From Clostridiales bacterium (GTDB taxonomy: Bacteria; Bacillota; Clostridia; Clostridiales; Caloramatoraceae): a stretch of DNA of 6,113 bases. Positions 1 through 6,112 of this stretch are shown piece by piece. The position numbers and the translations under genes were made by a program. The notes below the pieces were generated by a model, which saw nothing but the letters and a program-made list of their open reading frames with translations, was not told where the DNA came from and did no database searches. Position 1 is the stretch's first letter, and every line of letters begins with the position of its first letter. The DNA lies in the NCBI GenBank assembly GCA_026416355.1, contig JAOAFH010000175.1, positions 1 through 6,113 of the forward strand. The letters run 5' to 3'.

Positions 1-1
1 T

Positions 2-64
2 GAAATACTTATGGTTTTATTAAAATCAATATGTGTTTATAATAAAGGAGAAGTAAAGCAATAG
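2..64 (+). CDS. Possible C-terminal tail of an upstream gene (partial, doubtful)
   Basis: The frame is open from the window edge for 20 codons and ends with TAG at 62-64. The implied tail reads EILMVLLKSICVYNKGEVKQ, a plausible but featureless protein end. In DNA this AT-rich, a 20-codon open run arises easily by chance, and no family can be recognised. If real, its transcript would read towards the inverted repeat at 271-329, which would then be its terminator. The sequence left of the window would settle it. Confidence 0.22.
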   Translation, partial: EILMVLLKSICVYNKGEVKQ

Positions 65-118
65 GTATATTATATTTATAGTTCTGGTTAAATAACTTAA
101 TGTATACTTGAGGTAAAA

Positions 119-469
119 ATGATTGTAGAATTTTTTAAACCATCAATAACTAAAAATAGTTCTATTATTATTTGGTTGTTTTATATACTAATAGAACTAA
201 TTGGAGTAAGAATAGATAGCCTATATTTTTTACAGGTACTATTAATAACTTTAATATATAGTAATATCAAAACCATAGTGAAAATATTGAAGAGTTATTT
301 ATCACTCTACTTTTCTTTTCACTATGGTTATTTTTGTTTACTAGCTAATAAAGTTATAATGTTTGTATCCATATATATGAGTCTGCATCAGATGGCATTC
401 TTAGGTCTCCTCTTGGTGAGAAACATACACTACCAACCTTTGGACCATCAGGTAAGCATGAGCGCTTAA
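119..469 (+). CDS. Doubtful short hydrophobic ORF, perhaps a decayed membrane-protein remnant
   Basis: This 116-codon ORF begins with ATG after a fair SD (TTGAGG at 108-113, 5-nt spacer). Its first 65 residues look like a small membrane protein: a short polar start, a hydrophobic run at about residues 17-31 (IIIWLFYILIELIGV), and a second at about 37-48. Two things argue against the full length. A strong terminator-like inverted repeat lies inside it (271-329), and its last third (354-469) is antisense to the conserved 3' end of nadE. The C-terminal part is therefore probably accidental. It may be the start of a gene whose end has been lost, or no gene at all. I do not recognise a family. Confidence 0.22.
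   Translation: MIVEFFKPSITKNSSIIIWLFYILIELIGVRIDSLYFLQVLLITLIYSNIKTIVKILKSYLSLYFSFHYGYFCLLANKVIMFVSIYMSLHQMAFLGLLLVRNIHYQPLDHQVSMSA
271..329. terminator. Bidirectional rho-independent terminator downstream of nadE
   Basis: A perfect 14-bp inverted repeat, AACCATAGTGAAAA (271-284) against TTTTCACTATGGTT (316-329), encloses a 31-nt loop. The loop itself can form a small hairpin (AGAGT 291-295 with ACTCT 304-308). On the plus strand the stem is followed by ATTTTTGTTT (330-339), a good U-tract. On the minus strand it lies 25 nt past the nadE stop and is followed by TTGATATT, a weaker one. The arrangement suits a shared terminator between nadE and rightward transcription entering from the left. 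The stem is AT-rich and the loop is long, so efficiency is uncertain. Confidence 0.65.
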
Positions 470-2279
470 ATTGTTGTGTAAAGAATCTTTTATAGAATAC
501 CGTAAGCCATTTTTTAATGTATTCTTTGGCATATTTATTTTTAAATGCATTTTCTGCTAAGAACAGTACCTTTTCAGGAGGCATGTTGTATCTTATAGCA
601 TAGTAGATGAAGAAGTCATGAAGTTCGTAAGGACCAACTGCATCCTCTGTTTTTTGTTTTATATTGCCCTCTTTATCAGGGGGTAGAAGCTCTGGGCTTA
701 TTGGGGTTTCAAGTATATCTATAAGTATATCTTTGGTGGTTTTATCTTGAGTATTTTCTGCATACCAATTTACTAAGAATTTAACTAAAGTCTTTGGAAT
801 ACTTGCATTTACAGCATATATTGACATATGGTCTCCATTATATGTACACCAGCCAAGGGCAAGTTCTGAAAGGTCACCTGTTCCAACAACAATTCCACCT
901 ATTTTATTTGCAATATCCATTAAAATCTGAGTTCTTTCTCTTGCTTGTGTATTTTCGTATGTTAAGTCATGTATGCTTGCATCATGCCCTATATCTTTAA
1001 AGTGTTGTAGACAGGAGTCTTTAATATTTATCTCCTGAAGGCTACAGTTGAGGGATTTTATAAGGTTTATAGCATTTGTATATGTTCTATCTGTTGTCCC
1101 AAATCCAGGCATAGTTATTGCAATTATGTTTTCGGTAGGGATATTTAAAGTTTTAAATGTTTTATATGTAACAAGTAGAGCCAATGTTGAGTCTAGTCCA
1201 CCTGATATACCTATAACAGCTTTTTTAAGAGTTGTATGTTCAAATCTTTTTGCAAGACCTGCAACTTGAATATTAAATATTTCTTTGCATCTTATATCAA
1301 TTTCCTGTTTATTTGAAGGTATAAAAGGTGTAGGGTGAATAAATCTATCAAAGTTGTCTATTGTATGTGATTTAAATTTAATTGGAATAGATGTAAAATC
1401 TATTTTAGAAACCCTAAGGCTATCTATAAAGCTTTTATTAACTTGTCTTTCAGAGTTTAGCCTATCAATATCAATAAATGAGTATATTGTTTGGCTTTCT
1501 CTATTAAATCTTTCTGATGAGTTTAATAAAGAGCCATTTTCACACACTAAAAGGTCGCCACTAAAAACTAGGTCTGTTGTGGATTCATGTACAGATGATG
1601 AAGCATAGATGTAGCCTGATATACATCTAGCACTTTGACCTTTTATAAGTTCTCGTCTGTAATCAGATTTTGCAACAACTTCATTGCTGGCGGATAAATT
1701 TAGTATTATGTTTGCTCCATTTACACAAAGAAAACTGCTTGGTGGTATTGGCGCCCACACATCTTCACATATTTCAACTCCTATTTTTAAATCAAGCTCT
1801 GAATCCTCTAATATAACATTTCCAAAAGGAACTTTTTCACCAAATAGATTAATTTCCTTTATATGTTCTACTTCAAAGCCAGATGTAAACCATCTCTTTT
1901 CATAGAATTCCTTGTAGTTTGGAATATACATTTTAGGAACAACAGCTAGTATTTTACCCGATTTAAATAAAACAGCACAGTTTAAAAGGATGTGATTAAT
2001 TAGTATAGGCATTCCAACAGCACAAAGAATGTCTGTTTCTTTTGTTTCTTCTAAAAGCATCTTTAATGAAGATAGGCTCTCATCAATTAATTTTTTTTGG
2101 GCAAATAAATCACCGCATGTGTAGCCTGTAATAGATAGTTCAGGAAACACTATTATTTTTGCTTTATTTTTATCAGCTTCTAAAATAATATTTTTTATTT
2201 CATTTGCATTATATACTGGATTTGCAACTTTAAGCTTTGGAGAAGAAGCTGCAACTTTTATAAATCCGTAATTTAACAC
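354..2279 (-). CDS. nadE: Glutamine-dependent NAD+ synthetase
   Basis: This enzyme catalyses the last step of NAD biosynthesis: ATP-dependent amidation of deamido-NAD (nicotinate adenine dinucleotide) in the cytosol, with ammonia released from glutamine. The 641 residues form the two-domain type. The N-terminal nitrilase-like glutaminase (about 1-270) carries the Glu-Lys-Cys triad at E47 (FPELSITGY), K116 (VPKMYIPNY) and C171 (GVEICEDVW). The C-terminal synthetase (about 325-641) has the ATP-pyrophosphatase loop SGGLDS at 359-364, YENTQARERTQ at 441-451 and GTGDLSELALGW at 466-477. Length and motif spacing are those of a complete enzyme of this class. The start is GTG, chosen because GAGGGAG lies 7 nt upstream and the following residues enter the first strand of the amidase fold at once. 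The stop is TAA. It is transcribed alone, divergent from the membrane-protein gene at 2391, and ends near the inverted repeat at 271-329. No regulator site was recognised. Confidence 0.97.
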   Translation of the reverse strand: MLNYGFIKVAASSPKLKVANPVYNANEIKNIILEADKNKAKIIVFPELSITGYTCGDLFAQKKLIDESLSSLKMLLEETKETDILCAVGMPILINHILLNCAVLFKSGKILAVVPKMYIPNYKEFYEKRWFTSGFEVEHIKEINLFGEKVPFGNVILEDSELDLKIGVEICEDVWAPIPPSSFLCVNGANIILNLSASNEVVAKSDYRRELIKGQSARCISGYIYASSSVHESTTDLVFSGDLLVCENGSLLNSSERFNRESQTIYSFIDIDRLNSERQVNKSFIDSLRVSKIDFTSIPIKFKSHTIDNFDRFIHPTPFIPSNKQEIDIRCKEIFNIQVAGLAKRFEHTTLKKAVIGISGGLDSTLALLVTYKTFKTLNIPTENIIAITMPGFGTTDRTYTNAINLIKSLNCSLQEINIKDSCLQHFKDIGHDASIHDLTYENTQARERTQILMDIANKIGGIVVGTGDLSELALGWCTYNGDHMSIYAVNASIPKTLVKFLVNWYAENTQDKTTKDILIDILETPISPELLPPDKEGNIKQKTEDAVGPYELHDFFIYYAIRYNMPPEKVLFLAENAFKNKYAKEYIKKWLTVFYKRFFTQQFKRSCLPDGPKVGSVCFSPRGDLRMPSDADSYIWIQTL

Positions 2280-2282
2280 ACT

Positions 2283-2293
2283 ATCACTCCCTC
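2283..2293 (-). promoter_or_regulatory. Ribosome binding site fixing the GTG start of nadE
   Basis: On the minus strand this reads GAGGGAGTGAT, a strong match to the anti-SD, with GGGAG 7 nt before the GTG at 2277-2279. No ATG is comparably placed, so it decides the start. Confidence 0.8.
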
Positions 2294-2377
2294 TTTTGTA
2301 TCTAATTCTAATTTACTACAAATTTTTATTTTTGGTAAGAAGGATATATTAATATTAGATAGAACATTTATATTTGA

Positions 2378-2387
2378 AGGGAGTGAT
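2378..2387 (+). promoter_or_regulatory. Ribosome binding site of the membrane-protein gene
   Basis: AGGGAGTGAT lies 7 nt (from GGGAG) before the ATG at 2391. Its 10 bases are the exact reverse complement of the nadE ribosome site (2283-2292), so the divergent spacer has matching ends. Confidence 0.75.
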
Positions 2388-2390
2388 TTA

Positions 2391-3209
2391 ATGTACAGAG
2401 CATCAAAAAACGCACAAATAGAAAGTATTCTTCTTATAATGTTTGGAGTATCAATTTCAATTTTTCCTTTAGTAAGTGGCAAAAGACTAGGAATAGAGAC
2501 GATACTGACATCCCTTTTAGTAGTTATTCTTGGTATATATATGTTTATTAGGGTAAAAAGAATACGGGTAAATATTTATAATGACAGAATAGAATACTTT
2601 GGAGAATCTAATAAAAGTGATAGGGTTGTGTACTTTAACAACATTTATCTTGTGGAAACTGTGAATAAATCAGGAGCGTTTTTAACCTTTATTGTGGATA
2701 AATACAAAGAGGGGAATAGGTGGATAATAAGAGGAACAGTACCTAAAGCAACTGAAAAAGAAATGGGAAAAGACAAGGATATTAAGCTAGATTTTAAACA
2801 AAGCCTATGTATAGACAGTAGAAAGATAGAAAATGCCAAGGAAATTGTTGAAGTTATATGTTCAAAGGTACAAAACTCAAGAGTTGGAGAAGGAACTGAA
2901 AGGTATATAAAAAACATATCTGTTAAAAAAGAAGAGCAACCTATTGTAAGTAAGAAGCTAAATATTGTTTATAAAATTGTAATGTCGGTAAATTTACTGG
3001 GGTTACTTATAATAATTATGCTATTAGAGGGTAAATCGCCTGTACTTACAAAATCATATTTTAAAATTATAAGTTTGATAGTTTATTTATTAAATGGTGG
3101 TTATAGTGTATATCTTCTAAGACGTTTTAAGGAAATTCATGCAGTAAAAACAGCATCAATAATAGGTTTAATTATAAGTATTTCAGTTTTAGCTATGACT
3201 TTTCTATAA
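2391..3209 (+). CDS. Five-helix membrane protein with a PH-like cytosolic domain, function unknown
   Basis: I do not recognise a named family. The 272-residue product has two N-terminal membrane helices (about 12-28 and 35-53), a soluble middle (about 55-190), and three C-terminal helices (about 196-212, 224-243 and 254-271). The second helix is followed by a basic stretch (RVKRIR, 54-59), which by the positive-inside rule puts the middle domain in the cytosol. That domain starts with alternating strands (VNIYNDRIEYFG, VVYFNNIYLVETV) and ends in a helix (ENAKEIVEVICSKV, 147-160), a layout like bacterial PH domains in membrane proteins. This likeness is inferred from pattern only. No catalytic motif, signal peptidase site or metal ligand cluster is visible; the only cysteines are C140 and C157. 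The start is fixed by the strong SD. It appears to be a single-gene unit, divergent from nadE and followed by a hairpin. Base use matches its neighbours, so there is no sign of recent transfer. Confidence 0.88.
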   Translation: MYRASKNAQIESILLIMFGVSISIFPLVSGKRLGIETILTSLLVVILGIYMFIRVKRIRVNIYNDRIEYFGESNKSDRVVYFNNIYLVETVNKSGAFLTFIVDKYKEGNRWIIRGTVPKATEKEMGKDKDIKLDFKQSLCIDSRKIENAKEIVEVICSKVQNSRVGEGTERYIKNISVKKEEQPIVSKKLNIVYKIVMSVNLLGLLIIIMLLEGKSPVLTKSYFKIISLIVYLLNGGYSVYLLRRFKEIHAVKTASIIGLIISISVLAMTFL

Positions 3210-3242
3210 TGGACAATTACAACTTATATAGTTTGTAAATAA

Positions 3243-3281
3243 TTAGGCTCTACAATACATAAAATAACTTGTAGAGCCTAA
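3243..3281 (+). terminator. Hairpin downstream of the membrane-protein gene, probable terminator without a U-tract
   Basis: A perfect 13-bp inverted repeat, TTAGGCTCTACAA (3243-3255) against TTGTAGAGCCTAA (3269-3281), encloses a 13-nt loop and begins 33 nt after the stop codon. The GGCTCTAC core is the most GC-rich stretch in this spacer. Position and stem suit a transcription terminator, but the following bases (ATGATTG) are not a U-tract. It could instead act as a 3' mRNA stabiliser or boundary element. Confidence 0.55.
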
Positions 3282-3288
3282 ATGATTG

Positions 3289-3345
3289 TATAATGAAATA
3301 TAATTATTAATATTTTTTATATATTTCACTATATAACGAAATATA
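3289..3345. repeat. Three copies of a TATARYGAAATATA motif upstream of the purA unit promoter
   Basis: TATAATGAAATATA (3289-3302) recurs as TATAACGAAATATA (3332-3345) in direct orientation with one difference. It also occurs inverted at 3320-3333 (complement TATAGTGAAATATA), again with one difference from the first. The first and inverted copies could pair as a 14-bp stem with one mismatch. The inverted and last copies form a 9-bp perfect dyad (3319-3327 with 3338-3346). The last copy overlaps the proposed upstream PurR box. Low complexity makes some of this expected by chance. Confidence 0.45.
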
Positions 3346-3375
3346 TAAAAATCAAATAAAATATCGTTCGAATTT
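3332..3375 (+). promoter_or_regulatory. PurR operator: inverted pair of PurBoxes
   Basis: The downstream box, read on the minus strand from 3375 to 3363, is AAATTCGAACGAT. It matches 11 of 13 positions of the Bacillus PurR consensus AWWWCCGAACWWT as I remember it. The upstream box on the plus strand, TATAACGAAATAT (3332-3344), matches 10 of 13. The CGAA core (3337-3340) and TTCG core (3367-3370) face each other across 26 bp, close to the spacing I recall for the B. subtilis pur operon. The second box ends 3 bp before the -35 element, as expected for a repressor site. Known of the family: PurR binds paired inverted boxes and is released by PRPP, so adenine-nucleotide sufficiency represses. Inferred: this site controls the FAD gene and purA. 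Confidence 0.7.
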
Positions 3376-3378
3376 TTG

Positions 3379-3407
3379 TTGACTTTAGATATGGGTAGTG
3401 GTAGTAT
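3379..3407 (+). promoter_or_regulatory. Sigma-A promoter of the FAD protein-purA unit
   Basis: The -35 is TTGACT (3379-3384, 5 of 6) and the -10 is TAGTAT (3402-3407, 4 of 6). The spacer is exactly 17 bp, and TGG directly precedes the -10, making it an extended -10. Transcription would start near 3413-3415 and leave a short leader of about 25 nt, too short for a riboswitch. Control is therefore most likely at initiation through the adjacent operator. Confidence 0.75.
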
Positions 3408-3426
3408 TTATATGGAATTCCTATTC

Positions 3427-3433
3427 AGGAGGG
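3427..3433 (+). promoter_or_regulatory. Ribosome binding site deciding the start of the FAD-dependent gene
   Basis: AGGAGGG lies 5-6 nt before the ATG at 3439. It rules out the upstream in-frame start (TTG at 3376), which lies inside the promoter and upstream of the predicted transcript start. Confidence 0.85.
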
Positions 3434-3438
3434 ATATT

Positions 3439-4821
3439 ATGAAAAATTATGATGTAATTATTGTAGGTGGTGGACCTGCAGGAATTTTTACAGCACTAGA
3501 ACTTGTAAAGCAAAATGATAGTCTAAAAATAGCTTTATTTGAAAAGGGCAAAAGTATGCTAAGTAGAAAATGCCCAAGTGCAGAAAATAAAGTTAAATGT
3601 GTAAAATGCAATCCATGCTCAATAGTATCTGGCTGGGGTGGTGCAGGTGCATATAGTGATGGAAAACTAACTCTTACAACTGAGTTTGGAGGAGTTTTAG
3701 ATGAATATATGCCAAAGACTCAGCTTCAAGAGCTTATTGAGTATATTGATAAGATATATTTAGAATTTGGTGGACCAAGTGAAGTTCATGGTGACATTAC
3801 ACCAAAGGTAGAAGAAATAATGAAAAAAGCAGCTGCTGCTGATTTGAAATTTATACCTGCAAGAATAAGACACTTAGGAACAGACAACTGTTTTAATATA
3901 TTAAAGGCAATGGAAGAATATCTAAGACAAAAGATAGATGTATTTACACTAAATCCAGTAAAGAGTTTAATTGTTGAAGATGAAAAGGTACTAGGAGTTA
4001 TAACATATAATGATGAAGAATATAGGGCAGATTATGTTGTAGTATGCCCAGGTAGAGAAGGTTCAGATTGGTTCTCTAAGGAAGTTGAAAGACTAAATCT
4101 AGAAGTAGATACTAATCCTGTTGATATTGGGGTTAGAGTTGAATGTCCTGCTATTGTTATGAAAGACATTACAGATGAGGTGTATGAATCAAAACTAATT
4201 TATTATACAAAATCATTTGATGATAAGGTTAGAACATTTTGTATGAATCCAAATGGTGAAGTTGTTGTTGAAAACAACGATGGTGTAAAAACTGTAAATG
4301 GACATAGCTATGCCAATAAAAAATCAAATAACACTAATTTTGCACTTCTTGTTAGCAAAAACTTTACTAAGCCATTTAAATCTCCTATTGCCTATGGTAA
4401 ATATGTTGCAAGTCTTGCAAATATGATAGGTGAAGGGGTAATAGTTCAAAGACTTGGAGATTTACTTGAGGGAAGAAGAACAACAGAGGAGAGACTAAAG
4501 AGGGGACTTGTTGAGCCAACTTTAGTTGATGCAACACCAGGAGATTTAAGTTTAGTTTTACCATATAGGTTTTTAACTGATATAATAGAAATGTTAGAAG
4601 CACTTGATAAGGTTGCGCCAGGTATCTATTCAAAGCATACGCTTTTATATGGTGTTGAAGTTAAGTTCTATTCAATGAGATTAAAGCTAACAAATGTACT
4701 AGAGACACAAATTAAAAATTTATTTGCAGCAGGCGACGGTGCAGGTGTTACAAGAGGGCTTGCTCAGGCATCAGTATCTGGGGTAATCATTGCAAGGGAA
4801 ATTATAAATAGGATGAGGTGA
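3439..4821 (+). CDS. FAD-dependent dehydrogenase of the COG2509 type, substrate unknown
   Basis: This is a 460-residue soluble flavoprotein. The N-terminus is a Rossmann FAD site, VIIVGGGPAG (6-15), with the ribose-binding acid E35 at the end of the second strand (ALFEKG). A four-cysteine motif follows, C45, C54, C57 and C60 (CX8CX2CX2C), then SGWGGAGAYSDGKL (64-77), a signature I associate with the uncharacterised COG2509 family. Near the C-terminus, FAAGDGAGVTRGLAQA (429-444) is the second FAD contact. No membrane segment or signal peptide is present. The cysteine cluster could hold an iron-sulfur centre or zinc, or act in redox; this is inference. The ATG at 3439 is chosen because a strong SD precedes it, the Rossmann strand starts at once, and the longer frame would begin inside the promoter. 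It is the first gene of a unit with purA, 4 bp away, under a likely PurR operator. Its reaction is unknown. Confidence 0.93.
   Translation: MKNYDVIIVGGGPAGIFTALELVKQNDSLKIALFEKGKSMLSRKCPSAENKVKCVKCNPCSIVSGWGGAGAYSDGKLTLTTEFGGVLDEYMPKTQLQELIEYIDKIYLEFGGPSEVHGDITPKVEEIMKKAAAADLKFIPARIRHLGTDNCFNILKAMEEYLRQKIDVFTLNPVKSLIVEDEKVLGVITYNDEEYRADYVVVCPGREGSDWFSKEVERLNLEVDTNPVDIGVRVECPAIVMKDITDEVYESKLIYYTKSFDDKVRTFCMNPNGEVVVENNDGVKTVNGHSYANKKSNNTNFALLVSKNFTKPFKSPIAYGKYVASLANMIGEGVIVQRLGDLLEGRRTTEERLKRGLVEPTLVDATPGDLSLVLPYRFLTDIIEMLEALDKVAPGIYSKHTLLYGVEVKFYSMRLKLTNVLETQIKNLFAAGDGAGVTRGLAQASVSGVIIAREIINRMR
4815..4821 (+). promoter_or_regulatory. Ribosome binding site of purA inside the end of the FAD gene
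   Basis: GAGGTGA lies 4 nt before the ATG at 4826 and contains the TGA stop of the preceding gene (4819-4821). Termination and re-initiation at this overlap would couple the two translations. Confidence 0.8.
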
Positions 4822-4825
4822 AAAT

Positions 4826-6112
4826 ATGTCTGGACTAGTAGTAATAGGTGCACAATGGGGAGACGAAGGTAAAGGAAAAATTACTGACTTTTTAGCAGAA
4901 GGAGCAGATGTAGTAGTTAGATATCAAGGTGGAAATAATGCTGGGCATACTGTTGAGGTGCTTGATAAAAAATATAAGCTGCATTTAATTCCATCAGGGA
5001 TATTATATGATACAAAGCTTTGTGTTATAGGAAATGGTGTTGTTATTGATCCAAAGGCTTTCTTTGATGAAATTAGCTATTTAGAAAATGAAGGTGTAGA
5101 TGCTTCACCTAAAAAGCTTGTGGTAAGTGATAGAGCACATTTAATAATGCCATATCATAAGCTACTTGATAAACTATCAGAGCAAAGTAGAGGAAGCAAG
5201 GATATAGGAACAACAGGTAAGGGAATAGGTCCATGTTATACAGACAAACACGAAAGAACTGGAATAAGAGTTTGTGACCTTCTTCATAAAGAAACATTTA
5301 GAGAAAAGCTACAAGCAAATCTAAATGCAAAGAACAAAATTGTAAAAGAAATTTATGGTGGAGAAGAATTAAATTTTGATGAAATATTTAATGAATATAT
5401 AGAGTTTGGGGAAAGACTAAGACCATATGTAAAGGATACATCTGTTGTATTATATGACGCAATAAAATCAGGAAAGAAGGTATTATTTGAAGGTGCTCAA
5501 GGTACACTTCTTGATATAGATTATGGTACATATCCATATGTAACATCATCACATCCTATATCAGGGGGAGTGTGTATAGGAGCAGGAATAGGACCTACTA
5601 TGGTTACAAATGCAATTGGTGTATGTAAAGCATATACAACAAGAGTAGGAAAGGGACCTTTCCCAACAGAGCTTTTTGATGAAATGGGAGAGCACATTAG
5701 GGAAAAGGGATTTGAATACGGAACAACAACAGGAAGAGCAAGAAGATGTGGTTGGTTAGACCTAGTTATATTAAAATATGCTGTTAGAATATCAGGTCTT
5801 ACAAGTCTTGCAATAACAAAATTAGATACATTAGCAGGAATTGATAAAATTAAAGTATGTGTAGGATATGAATTAGATGGTAATGTTATTGATTACTTCC
5901 CAGCATCACTTGAAGATTTAGAAAGATGTAAGCCAATATATAAAGAATTTGATGGATGGGATAATTCTGTTGAAAATGCAACAAGCTTTGATGAACTTCA
6001 TGAAAATGCTAAGACATATCTAAGATTTATAGAAGAATATACAGATACAAGAATATCAATAGTATCTGTAGGTCCTAATAGAAGTCAAACTATGGTTGTA
6101 AATAAATATTAG
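4826..6112 (+). CDS. purA: Adenylosuccinate synthetase
   Basis: PurA uses GTP to join IMP and aspartate into adenylosuccinate, the first committed step from IMP to AMP, in the cytosol. The 428 residues are full length for the bacterial enzyme. Motifs in order are GAQWGDEGKGK (8-18) with catalytic base D13; NNAGHTV (37-43) with catalytic H41; GTTGKGIGP (128-136) for IMP; FEGAQGTLLD (221-230); the aspartate-binding loop GTTTGRARR (299-307); and TKLD (331-334) for the guanine of GTP. D13 and H41 fall at the numbers known from E. coli. The ATG is fixed by its SD and by the motif numbering. It follows the FAD gene by 4 bp with no intervening promoter, so it should share that promoter and the PurR operator. 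The TAG stop ends one base before the window does, so any terminator or further operon gene lies outside. Confidence 0.98.
   Translation: MSGLVVIGAQWGDEGKGKITDFLAEGADVVVRYQGGNNAGHTVEVLDKKYKLHLIPSGILYDTKLCVIGNGVVIDPKAFFDEISYLENEGVDASPKKLVVSDRAHLIMPYHKLLDKLSEQSRGSKDIGTTGKGIGPCYTDKHERTGIRVCDLLHKETFREKLQANLNAKNKIVKEIYGGEELNFDEIFNEYIEFGERLRPYVKDTSVVLYDAIKSGKKVLFEGAQGTLLDIDYGTYPYVTSSHPISGGVCIGAGIGPTMVTNAIGVCKAYTTRVGKGPFPTELFDEMGEHIREKGFEYGTTTGRARRCGWLDLVILKYAVRISGLTSLAITKLDTLAGIDKIKVCVGYELDGNVIDYFPASLEDLERCKPIYKEFDGWDNSVENATSFDELHENAKTYLRFIEEYTDTRISIVSVGPNRSQTMVVNKY

Larger units (their letters stand above)
2280..2390. promoter_or_regulatory. Divergent promoter spacer between nadE and the membrane-protein gene
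   Basis: These 111 bp must carry start signals for both divergent genes. On the plus strand, TATATT (2345-2350) is a good -10 match but has only a poor -35 partner (TTTTTA at 2323-2328). On the minus strand, TAGAAT (complement of 2305-2310) is a possible -10 for nadE, again without a clear -35. ATATTAATAT (2346-2355) is a perfect AT-only palindrome of doubtful meaning. No known operator or riboswitch was seen. The individual promoter elements are tentative; the role of the region follows from gene orientation. Confidence 0.45.

Noticed and set aside
794..1905. Several plus-strand ORFs of 68-84 codons opposite nadE
   Set aside because: They are antisense shadows of a fully conserved nadE frame, with no SD or domain.
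2283..2387. 10-bp inverted repeat (ATCACTCCCT and AGGGAGTGAT) at the ends of the divergent spacer, as a possible operator
   Set aside because: Each arm is simply the strong ribosome binding site of the adjacent gene on its own strand, which explains the symmetry.
2273..2482. Minus-strand ORF across the divergent spacer and the start of the membrane-protein gene
   Set aside because: It overlaps the membrane-protein gene in antisense and both start regions, has no SD, and has no recognisable protein character.
2645..2917. Minus-strand 90-codon ORF within the membrane-protein gene
   Set aside because: Antisense shadow: low-complexity Ser/Leu/Phe composition and no ribosome site.
3376..3438. 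Longer N-terminus for the FAD protein, starting at TTG 3376
   Set aside because: The extra 21 codons contain the -35 and -10 elements, lie mostly upstream of the predicted transcript start, and lack an SD. AGGAGGG before 3439 fixes the shorter start.
3408..3438. Riboswitch or attenuator in the leader of the purA unit
   Set aside because: The predicted leader is only about 25 nt, with no room for an aptamer or a terminator/antiterminator pair.
4385..5297. Minus-strand ORFs (82 and 62 codons) within the FAD gene and purA
   Set aside because: Both lie opposite strongly conserved coding sequence and are Leu/Tyr/Gln-rich by reverse reading only.
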